Of a DNA stretch of 64,000 nt, positions 20,401-26,053 are shown in pieces. Location: contig DDUV01000053.1 of assembly GCA_002344975.1 (NCBI GenBank), positions 1-64,000 of the forward strand. Direction: 5' to 3'. Source of the stretch: Saprospiraceae bacterium UBA2329 (lineage in GTDB: Bacteria; Bacteroidota; Bacteroidia; Chitinophagales; Saprospiraceae). Position numbers and translations under genes: made by a program. Under the pieces are notes generated by a model. The model saw only the letters and a program-made list of their open reading frames with translations, made no database searches and was not told where the DNA came from. Positions within the stretch are counted from its first letter, which is position 1; the number at the start of each line of letters is the position of its first letter.

Positions 20401-23357
20401 TTGCAACGACCACTGCGGTGCTGAACAACAGCGGCAACATCTTCACCATCAACGCTTTCCCGTATCATGGCACCTGCGGAGATTTGGGCCGCATACGCGT
20501 GAACATGTTCGGCGGCACCGGGCCGTTCCTCATCACCTGGGTGGGGCCGTCTTCCGGTTCGGCAACGACTTCTGCGACCACTTATGACATTTTGAACCTG
20601 CCCAGCGGCATGTATTTCGTCAGCGTGACGGACGCGGCCGGCTGTACGGGTACCGACGTGGAGATGATTACCAACTCCAACACCTCGTCCATCAACGTTT
20701 CGGTGACGGCCATCAACGGGCTGTGTGGAGATTTGGGTTCCATCTGGATTACGGTGTTGCAAGGCCAAGGACCGTTTGTCATCACCTGGACCGGGCCGCA
20801 ATCGGGGCAGATCACGACTTCTTCTACCGATTTCGATATTCCCAATTTGCCCAACGGCACTTACACCGTTACCATCCGGGATGTGAATTTGTGTGAAAGA
20901 ACCTATACGGTTGTGGTAACGAGCGCGCCCGACAACCTGAATGTGACGCTGACGGCCAACAACAATACCTGCAGCAACCCCGGCTCCATTACGGTGAATA
21001 TTGCAGGCAATGCGCCGCCGTACATCATCAACTGGAACAGCGCCATCGGCAGCGGCACGCAAACGGTCAGTACCAACACCTTCACCATTCCCAACCTCTT
21101 CACCGGCAATTACACCGTGCAGGTAGTGGATGCCAATGGCTGTTCGGAAACGCATACGAGACAGTTGTACAACGAGGCGGGTACCTTCATTATGACGCTG
21201 ACGCCGAATGTGGGCGGGTGCAACAACCAAAGCTCTATTCAGGCCAGCATTTCCGGTGGACAGGCGCCCTTCCTCCTCAACTGGACCGGCCCAAGTTCCA
21301 ATGGTTCGGTAACCTTTACAACCTCTACCTACAACCTCTTCGGCCTCGCGCCGGGCTTCTATATGATTATGATTACGGATGCCAACGGTTGTTCGCAGTG
21401 GGAAACAGTGCAGGTGTCTTATGCGTCTTCCCCGCCGATTACAGCGTTTGCATTTACCACCAACCTGCTGACGGCCAACTTCACCAACCAATCCTCACCG
21501 GGTACTTACCTGTGGAGTTTTGGAGACGGCACAACGTCCACAGCGGCCAATCCGGTGCATACCTACGCACAGGACGGCACCTACACGGTATGCCTCATTG
21601 TGAGCAACGCCTGCGGCAGCACAACGCACTGCGCCAACGTAACGGTGACGATTCCGAACAACATGGTCATTTTAGACATTGGCGAGAACAGCGGGGCTGC
21701 GGGCGGCAACGTCTTAGTACCTGTGCGCATCCGCAACTGCAACCTGCTGGTGTCGCTGGCCGGCTCGCTGACGGTGCAGAATCCTTCAGTGGCAAGCATT
21801 GCAGGAGTGGCGCCGGCTGCCATTGCGCCGCAGTTCAATCCGGTCAACAAGACCTTCAATTACTACGCCAACAATGGTCAGGGCGTGAGTTTGCAGCAAA
21901 ATCAGATACTCTTCTATTTGATTGTTCAGCTTACCGGCACGCCGGGGCAGTCCACCAATTTGAGTTTTGCCAATTCGCCGTTAGCCGTAGAAGTGGGCAG
22001 TATGGTGAACGGTAACCCGGTGGCCCTGCCACACATCACATACACGGGCAGTGTTTCCATCTCCACAGCCGTACAGGTTTCCGGCGACGTTTATACCTAT
22101 TGGGACGCCCCGATCCCGGATGCTGAAGTTCGCATCAGCAATACCGGTATGGACATGATGGAAATGACCGATGATGCAGGCCGCTATATGGCGCCGGATG
22201 TTCCGATGGGCGAGATGATTACCATTACGCCCTCCAAAAACGGCCATCCGGCCAACGGGCTGAGTACCTACGCTCTGTTCATCGGGCAGCGCTTTATACT
22301 CGGAATGGAGCCGCCACAAGTTGCATCCCCGTATCAAGTGATTGCCGGCGATGCCAACTGCAACGGCGCGTTCACCACGCTCGATTTGTTCATCATCCAA
22401 CAACTCATCATCGGCGTGCGCGACAGCTTTGCCAACTGCCCGGCCTGGGTATTCGTTGCCGCAAATTCCAACTTGCCGGAAAGCGATTTCGATGCCTACA
22501 ACGTTTTCCCCTACGCCAATTGCGACAGCATGATGGTGACGGGCGACGCGCTGGCTGATTTCGTCGGTGTGAAAGTGGGCGATATTTTGGGCCATGCCAA
22601 TCCGGCCAACTTCACCAACGGCGGCGGCATTGAACCGCGCAGCGCAGCCGAATTGGTATTGACTACCAACAACCGGCAGGCACAACAGGGCGATTTGATC
22701 AGTATTCCGGTGCGCAGTTCCAACTTTGAGGACATTACCAACTACCAACTGGGACTGTGGTTCGATACCCAATACCTCACTTTTGAAGGATTTGACCCGG
22801 CAGCTTCCGGAGCATTATCTTCTGTGGTGGCGGGTACGACTCAAACCGGCAACGGCAGGCTCAGCGTGAGTTGGTTCAACCTGGCAGGAACGGGCATCAA
22901 CGCAGGCGACGACGAGGTACTGTTCACCGTTCGATTCAGAGCCAATGCCAATATCAGCGACCTCAACGGCCTGCTGGAAGTGCGTTCACAATGGATTTTG
23001 TCGGAAGCATACAATACGCAAGAAGAGCGTAAAGGCATCATTCTGAATATTGAAAATCAGGCTGTTACCAGCGCCAACGAGCCATTGGAAGGCAAAGGCA
23101 CTTTCCGTTTGCACCAGAACGCGCCCAACCCGTTTGTGGCTGAAACGTCCATCTCATTCGATCTTCCCGAAGCATCGGATGTGGAATTGCTCATCACCGA
23201 TCAGTTGGGACGCACCGTTCGCATACTGCGCGGCCAATACCCGCAAGGGCGCAGCACGATGGATTTCAAAGCGGAAGAACTGCCGCAGGGCGTCTATCGC
23301 TACACGCTCAAAGCGGGCGAGTTCTCGGCAACCCGAACGATGATTTTAGTGAAATAA
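11496..23357 (+). CDS. Giant secreted SprB-repeat adhesin with Kazal modules and type A T9SS sorting domain
   Basis: This 3,953-residue secreted protein has a signal peptide (MKKLFTIALTLGVFYSAFG). Four Kazal-like modules follow at about residues 69-266, each with PVCG(C/N)NG(V/I)TY and paired cysteines, then two PPC-like beta domains (267-525). About 34 SprB-type repeats of roughly 82 residues (525-3312) each carry a WTGPVSGS-like segment and a GTYTVTVTDANGC-like end. A PKD domain (SFGDGTTSTAANPVHTY) lies at about 3314-3386, a cohesin-like domain at 3389-3522, a dockerin-like segment (GDANCNGAFTTLDLFIIQQ) near 3620, and a second cohesin-like domain at 3719-3855. The C-terminus (3867-3953) is a type A T9SS sorting domain (APNPF...LPQGVYRYTLKAG). 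It probably acts as a surface adhesin. The next two genes appear to belong to the same transcription unit. Confidence 0.93.
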   Translation: MKKLFTIALTLGVFYSAFGLAEKSATTTAAQRTDQKKTSLTSKGDVSFTPVSAGIDLSFIGPMAPNCPLTADPVCGNNGVTYLNACFAQAAGITQYASGVCFSTCINPAAIQLNAVCTQVYDPVCGCNGVTYQNACTAQKNGVTSYTAGPCANSCYNASLIFSGGGVALNPNTGVLTLACAPTNTPVCGCNGITYANPCTAQANGISFYTYGTCQTGCINPALMNPNANCPGTLAPVCGCNGVTYPNVCSASAAGVTSFTQGSCSGVSGWCNKAVPISCGDYLPFETTVGAGNSINTYPGCSNSTFAGPEKVYMLHKTTPGDLQIGLEIMTPGLDLDMFLLAGNCSQLTCLRSSTTNNSQTNNEGILLTNAPIGIYYIVVDGQFANSQGQYRLEVSCGYLDCSQAIPLQCGVPLNHTNLNGADNVSLYGCDGNIYNVENNGPEVVHTFVTTTTGWVNITLSNLQGNLELFLLRSCDRGGCVDFSESPGTTPEQITAYLQPGTYYVVVDGYNGAVSPYTLRVDCVAGCSMSLAGVTPTAANCGQSNGSISLVTSGGAPGYVIQYTGPVSGVLSSSSNNNTIQGLPAGQYQVRITDVSGCVVNQTVIVPSNSPMAVGVNLTTAICNQGGTAQFTMTSGTQPYTIQLSGPVSGNYNAGNANPYTIAGLTAGNYVAYIRDAQGCVVVRTFTISYSSGNFSFTGTPTAATCNAPGSILVNTSNGTPPYNITVSGPVSGNLTSNTNQFTIANLPGGTYTVTIGSSGQCQFTRTIVVPNTGLQVSVTGQSGACNQPGSIAVQVQSGTAPYTITWNGPSSGSITTGNANYQIAGLPSGSYGVQVRDATNCLRYEVVNIQNSSATLSATFSAISSGCTATGSIAIQINNGNPQYVISWSGPVSGTVTTSSPNYTISNLPGGAYLMQVTDASGCSRTGMVSVSAGNGLSVTPTVNNAGCGQNGSINLAIAGGTAPYSISWSGQVSGSATTSSATYTIPNLPGGTYSIIVTATGGCQWQQNVTVTSSGGGNFSVSLMPIAPSCQTCAAIWVDIYGGQAPYTLTWSGPTPGSLVTSQTNFDIYCVNPGTYTVVVTDANGCSTSGTVVISPSSTSLQINTNITPADCIMSASGSVYFNILNGQPNFTVIWTGPVSGNWNTSLREFSIYNLPSGNYTFTITDANNCVLTIPIVMTNSLGVVITPVPAPCGQLGSLWVDIPGGLPPYTVTWTGPSSGTTTINNNGLSIPNLPAGTYTVTVTSSNGCSQTVQSTLTTSGSIVCTALAVPGQCGANGSIHVGITSGTPGFTLIWTGPVSGSATTNNFFYNINNLPNGTYTVTVTDASGCTCTHTVTVQNGGGNVGLVVTPVPGNCAQNGSLWVDIPGGTPPYVLTWTGPVSGSITLTVNGYSIPNLPSGTYTVTVTDANGCTRSQTVTLSNTGGNPTVSLTPINGICGLPGSIGVQIGGGTGPFTIIWAGPVSGSASTPLSTYTINNLPSGTYTVTVIGSNGCSGSNTVTINNSGNGLVIVGQAEPGDCGMNGAIWLDIIGGSPYFTITWTGPVNGTTTFSNFGYLITGLPNGTYQVRVTDFYGCTSNVLVVTVNSGTMPNLTATPQPGLCGQNGSIALNISGSPAPYMITWTGPVSGMLNNAPANHTLTNLPSGTYTITVKDANDCSKTQVVTLNNGTNMQITAVPVPGVCGMPGAIHIGMSGGTAPFTVVWTGPVNGSASTNNFFYNINNLPSGTYTITVTDATGCTRTQTVILNNGVNNVNFMATAVPSLCGGTGVININITGGTGPFQLMWTGPVSGSTTLISNTFTLSNLPSGTYTLKVTDAQGCMFTRIVTLTNTGSPIVIVGQAENGDCGMNGAIWLDIIGGSPFFTITWTGPVNGSTVFSNFGYLITGLPNGTYQVRVTDFYGCTSNVLVVTVNSGTMPNLTLTPQHGLCGQPGSVLVNISGAPGPYMITWSGPVNGMVNNAPANYTLTNLPSGTYSVTVKDINGCTKTQNVTLNNAGNNLQITAVGIPGLCGQPGSIHVGMSGGSAPFTVVWTGPVNGSATTNNFFYNINNLPSGTYTITVTDANGCIRTQTLILNNGANNLNITAVAVPGVCGQPGSIHVGINNGTAPFTVVWTGPVNGSASTNNFFYNINNLPSGTYTVTVTDANGCTRTQTVILNNGNSNVQLVITPVPGTCGNTGSLWVDIIGGVAPWQLMWNGPVNGMITLTTNGYSIPNLPSGTYTVKVTDAQGCMHTVTVTLNNGANNLNITAVAVPGVCGAPGQIHVGITGGTAPFTVSWTGPQNGSASTSNNFYNILNLTSGTYTVTVTDANGCTRTQTVILNNGANNLNITAVAVPGVCGAPGQIHVGITGGTAPFTVSWTGPQNGSASTSNNFYNILNLTSGTYTVTVTDANGCTRTQTVILNNGANNLQVTLTPVPGICVQTGQIQVGIAGGTAPYTVSWTGPQNGMATTNTGSYTIMNLPSGAYTVTVTDANGCTATQTTTLNNGGIVTLTAASANGICGQNGSIQLTMTGGAAPYALSWTGPVSGNATANGGAYTISNLPSGTYIITATSGANCVSTQTSTLNNGSVFNMTVVSNPGFCNINGSVVLTFSEGQPPIAITWSGPVNGSATTSGNSYTLSNLPTGTYTITATTAQGCTDTETITLNNATNMLTVTGTPVNGLCGEPGSVTLSMTGGTGPYTIAWTGASSGSTTSANALVTIPNLGTGTYNFTVTSANGCVQSTSASVQVTESDIDITSTANTGNCGESGSIQVIISGGNPGYVINWSGPESGSFTTSGSTYVINGTTAGDYNISVTDAQGCTETTSVTLNNPEADLDILLSRMNGICSGPGAVTVSIISGDAPFNIVWTGPVNGSTTTSNSSFTINNAPAGTYTVTVTDVDGCTDTGTITVTTTPNVVATTIAQNGVCGMPGSIILNLVGGTAPYTIAWTGAASGSVTSQTTTRTFNNLGSGTYNFTVTDANGCVATTTAVLNNSGNIFTINAFPYHGTCGDLGRIRVNMFGGTGPFLITWVGPSSGSATTSATTYDILNLPSGMYFVSVTDAAGCTGTDVEMITNSNTSSINVSVTAINGLCGDLGSIWITVLQGQGPFVITWTGPQSGQITTSSTDFDIPNLPNGTYTVTIRDVNLCERTYTVVVTSAPDNLNVTLTANNNTCSNPGSITVNIAGNAPPYIINWNSAIGSGTQTVSTNTFTIPNLFTGNYTVQVVDANGCSETHTRQLYNEAGTFIMTLTPNVGGCNNQSSIQASISGGQAPFLLNWTGPSSNGSVTFTTSTYNLFGLAPGFYMIMITDANGCSQWETVQVSYASSPPITAFAFTTNLLTANFTNQSSPGTYLWSFGDGTTSTAANPVHTYAQDGTYTVCLIVSNACGSTTHCANVTVTIPNNMVILDIGENSGAAGGNVLVPVRIRNCNLLVSLAGSLTVQNPSVASIAGVAPAAIAPQFNPVNKTFNYYANNGQGVSLQQNQILFYLIVQLTGTPGQSTNLSFANSPLAVEVGSMVNGNPVALPHITYTGSVSISTAVQVSGDVYTYWDAPIPDAEVRISNTGMDMMEMTDDAGRYMAPDVPMGEMITITPSKNGHPANGLSTYALFIGQRFILGMEPPQVASPYQVIAGDANCNGAFTTLDLFIIQQLIIGVRDSFANCPAWVFVAANSNLPESDFDAYNVFPYANCDSMMVTGDALADFVGVKVGDILGHANPANFTNGGGIEPRSAAELVLTTNNRQAQQGDLISIPVRSSNFEDITNYQLGLWFDTQYLTFEGFDPAASGALSSVVAGTTQTGNGRLSVSWFNLAGTGINAGDDEVLFTVRFRANANISDLNGLLEVRSQWILSEAYNTQEERKGIILNIENQAVTSANEPLEGKGTFRLHQNAPNPFVAETSISFDLPEASDVELLITDQLGRTVRILRGQYPQGRSTMDFKAEELPQGVYRYTLKAGEFSATRTMILVK
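18231..18722 (+). repeat. Two nearly identical 246-bp tandem repeat units inside the adhesin gene
   Basis: The units at 18231-18476 and 18477-18722 differ at only a handful of positions. Each encodes one 82-residue SprB-type repeat beginning NNLNITAVAVPGVCGAPGQ. The period keeps the reading frame. This is the most recent-looking duplication in the array. Repeats starting near 16032 and 17013 show an older duplication of a four-repeat block (about 981 bp). Confidence 0.9.
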
Positions 23358-23366
23358 CAGCATACG

Positions 23367-23406
23367 GAGAGCGGCTTCAAAATAAGGGGCCGCTCTCTTT
23401 GTTTTT
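23367..23406 (+). terminator. Intrinsic terminator or attenuator between adhesin and CHU_C gene
   Basis: Arms GAGAGCGGC (23367-23375) and GCCGCTCTC (23389-23397) form a nine-base-pair GC-rich stem with a 13-base loop, followed by TTTGTTTTT. This is a canonical rho-independent terminator placed ten bases after the adhesin stop codon. The next gene starts at 23420, so some read-through or a separate promoter would be needed for its expression. Confidence 0.85.
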
Positions 23407-23419
23407 AATCTCAAAAACC

Positions 23420-25105
23420 ATGATCCACCTATTGCGTCGGTGCTGCCTGTTGTTGGCAGTATGGCAGGCGCCTTTCTTCCCGTCTGCCCAAACCATCCAA
23501 CTCTCCATGCCGGATACCACCGTTTTGGCCGGCGACACCCTCTCCTACCCCATCACTGCAACGGCAGGCTTCAACGGCGTAGTCAGCGCGCAGTTTTCCA
23601 TACAATGGAATCCCTCCGTACTCAGATACATCGGGCACCTTCCGGTTGATCTTAATCAGATTGCCGTGGGTGAAACGAGCGCTGCACAGGGCGCCTTGAG
23701 GTTCTCCTGGTTTGACGTGGGCGGGCAGGGCATTACGCTGGCGCCCGGTAGCCAGTTGGTGCGATTTCGTTTTCGGGCCGAGGGGCAGCCCGGAGATTCT
23801 ACCCCGGTAGTCTTTACTAATGAACCGCTGCGCATTCAGATATTCCGGGCGGGCAGCACGCCGGGCTTGTTCGATTCGCTCGTTTTGGTGCAAGATACCG
23901 GCTTGGTGAAGATCGCCCGCGTTTGGCAGCCGACAGCCGTCTCACAAAACCCCACTTGTTTCGGAATGAACGACGGCACGGCCTCCGTCAATGCCGCAGA
24001 TGCTCCGGCAGGCGCGCAATTCCTCTGGACCGGGCCAAACGGGTTCAGCTCTTCGTCGCCAGTATTGAGTGACCTCGGCCCCGGCGCTTACAACTTGGTG
24101 GCAACATCCTCTCAAGGCGAGGTTTTATTTGAAACGACCATCACCCTGAACGAGCCACCGCCTCTGCAACCCGATCTGGGGGACGACCTCCAGCTTTGTC
24201 CCGGAGAAAGCTCGACGTTGAGTCCCGGCACGTTTGCGGGCTATTTGTGGTCCGACGGAACTACCGCTGCGCAATTGCCCATCAACCAGACGGGAACGTA
24301 CAGCGTAACCGTGAACGACGCGCAGGGCTGCACGGCTTCCGACACCATTGCAGTAAATGTTTCCGCTGATGTTCAGATAGTTGTAGAAAACGACCGGCTC
24401 AGCATCTGCCCCGGCGACAGCGTGCAATTGCGCGTTTCGGGCGGGGAAACCTACCGCTGGACCGACCCTTCCAACACCCTCAGCAGCACCACCATTCCCA
24501 ACCCCGTAGCCAAGCCGCAACAGAGCAGTTCCTACACCCTCATCGCCTCCAATGAATGTGCATCCGACACCATACAATTCTCCATTTTTGTACACCAGAC
24601 AGATGCCTCGGCAGGCCCCGACACTTGCATTCAGCGCGGCCAGGAGCTGCGCCTGTACGCTCGCGGCGGAGTGCGCTATGCCTGGGATCGCGGAGAGTAC
24701 CCTCTGAACAGTTACAGCAGTTCCGACCCGCTCAGCACGCCCTTGAGCAGCACTGTTTACAGGGTGGAAATTGTAGATGCCAATGGTTGTAAAACCACCA
24801 TTGAGGTGCCCGTAACGGTGGTGGACGGCGCGCCCGACATACTGCTCATCAACATGATAACGCCCAACGGAGACGGCAGAAACGACGTGCTGGAGTTTCA
24901 GGAATTGGGGAAGTTTACCAACAATGCCCTCAAGGTGTATAATCGCTGGGGCGATTTGGTGTATCAGAAATTGGGCTACCAAACCGACGATGAGCGATTT
25001 GATGGCACTTGGAACGGCAAACCGCTGCCGGCGGGCAATTATTTTTACGTCCTGTCTTTTTCAGAAGTGCATTACAAACAAACCCTCACCATCATAAGAG
25101 ACTGA
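23420..25105 (+). CDS. Secreted cohesin/Ig-like protein with CHU_C (type B T9SS) C-terminal domain
   Basis: The product is 561 residues with an N-terminal signal peptide (MIHLLRRCCLLLAVWQAPF). A cohesin-like domain comes first (SMPDTTVLAGDTLSYPITA ... VSAQFSIQWNPSVLRYIG), similar to those in the preceding adhesin. Several Ig-like or SprB-like modules follow (ADAPAGAQFLWTGPNG; GTYSVTVNDAQGC). The last 85 residues are the gliding-motility-associated CHU_C domain: ITPNGDGRNDVLEFQ, YNRWGDLVYQ, and FDGTWNGKPLPAGNYFYVL. Such type B domains direct T9SS export and usually depend on a PorP/SprF-family partner, which is encoded immediately downstream. The start at 23420 was chosen because it begins the signal peptide. 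It is probably a cell-surface partner of the adhesin. Confidence 0.9.
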   Translation: MIHLLRRCCLLLAVWQAPFFPSAQTIQLSMPDTTVLAGDTLSYPITATAGFNGVVSAQFSIQWNPSVLRYIGHLPVDLNQIAVGETSAAQGALRFSWFDVGGQGITLAPGSQLVRFRFRAEGQPGDSTPVVFTNEPLRIQIFRAGSTPGLFDSLVLVQDTGLVKIARVWQPTAVSQNPTCFGMNDGTASVNAADAPAGAQFLWTGPNGFSSSSPVLSDLGPGAYNLVATSSQGEVLFETTITLNEPPPLQPDLGDDLQLCPGESSTLSPGTFAGYLWSDGTTAAQLPINQTGTYSVTVNDAQGCTASDTIAVNVSADVQIVVENDRLSICPGDSVQLRVSGGETYRWTDPSNTLSSTTIPNPVAKPQQSSSYTLIASNECASDTIQFSIFVHQTDASAGPDTCIQRGQELRLYARGGVRYAWDRGEYPLNSYSSSDPLSTPLSSTVYRVEIVDANGCKTTIEVPVTVVDGAPDILLINMITPNGDGRNDVLEFQELGKFTNNALKVYNRWGDLVYQKLGYQTDDERFDGTWNGKPLPAGNYFYVLSFSEVHYKQTLTIIRD

Positions 25106-25106
25106 C

Positions 25107-26042
25107 ATGAAACACATTGCATACATATTCTTCCTCTCGTTGTGGCCCTTTTTCCTCTGCGCCCAACAACTTCCCGACCGCAGTATTTTTGCAGAAACGA
25201 ATTTCCTGTGGAACCCCGCCATGACCGGAGCTTTTCCTTTTTGGGAATTGAGTACAAGCTACCGGCAGCAATGGTTAGGCTTCGACAATGCTCCCCGAAC
25301 TGCGGCGGTGGCAATTCAATACCCCTTGCCGGAATCGAACTCGGCGCTGGGCGGCTATTTTATGTACGATCAGATCAATCCATTGGTAGTCAACCACTTC
25401 ACATTTCAGTACGCTTACAAACTCCGCTTTGGCGACCGCAAACGCCGGCAGCTTTCCCTCGGCATTGCGGCCAATGTGCAGCATTTTCTGCTCGATGCCC
25501 GCGATGTGGTGGTCAACCACGCCGATGACCCGCTGCTGCCTGTGGGCGAATACAACACCGTAGGCCCCAACGCGTCGGGCGGCATCTTTTACACCTCCGA
25601 TGCCCGGCAAAGCGACAACAAAGGCGCTTGGTATGCGGGCGCAGCCATACAGCAGGCCGTGCCCTGGAATGTAGTTTTTGACGACAACGACAGTCCGGCC
25701 AACTTGCGGCATACCTGGCACGGAAATGCCATTTTCGGAGGGCGTTTTGCCAAAGGCGGCGTCATTCTGGAGCCTGCCCTGTGGGTACACTACGCACAGC
25801 CCGGCATTGTAAACGGCGCTTTTCACTTGCGTGCCGAAAGCCGGGATGCGCTGTGGGGCGGGCTGAGTTATTCGTCCAACCAAACGCTGGGCATACAGGC
25901 CGGCGTAGTAGTTAAAAAAGGATTTAAAGAATTCAGCCACCTGCGCATCGGCGTGGCAGGCACGTTCAATATTGGTACATTCGGACAGTTTCGCGGGCCG
26001 GGCTACGAGTTCTTGATGGCTTACCGGATGGCGCAGGACTGA
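25107..26042 (+). CDS. PorP/SprF family type IX secretion outer-membrane protein
   Basis: This 311-residue protein has a signal peptide (MKHIAYIFFLSLWPFFLCAQ) and the PorP/SprF signature: NFLWNPAMTGAFPFWELSTSYRQQW, then beta-barrel strands such as GGYFMYDQINPLVVNHFTFQYAYKLRF and LSLGIAANVQHFLLDARDV. Family members sit in the outer membrane and help T9SS secrete or anchor proteins with type B C-terminal domains. It starts one base after the stop of the CHU_C gene, which points to co-translation and a dedicated partnership. It ends eleven bases before a convergent gene on the minus strand. Confidence 0.92.
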   Translation: MKHIAYIFFLSLWPFFLCAQQLPDRSIFAETNFLWNPAMTGAFPFWELSTSYRQQWLGFDNAPRTAAVAIQYPLPESNSALGGYFMYDQINPLVVNHFTFQYAYKLRFGDRKRRQLSLGIAANVQHFLLDARDVVVNHADDPLLPVGEYNTVGPNASGGIFYTSDARQSDNKGAWYAGAAIQQAVPWNVVFDDNDSPANLRHTWHGNAIFGGRFAKGGVILEPALWVHYAQPGIVNGAFHLRAESRDALWGGLSYSSNQTLGIQAGVVVKKGFKEFSHLRIGVAGTFNIGTFGQFRGPGYEFLMAYRMAQD

Positions 26043-26053
26043 GTGGTGTGAAG

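Noticed and set aside
13069..21430. CRISPR-like regular repetition
   Set aside because: The 246-bp units stay in frame within a protein gene and have no spacers between identical short repeats.
19887..21491. 534-residue ORF on the minus strand within the adhesin
   Set aside because: It is antisense to the SprB repeats, with composition dictated by the repeats and no recognisable domain.
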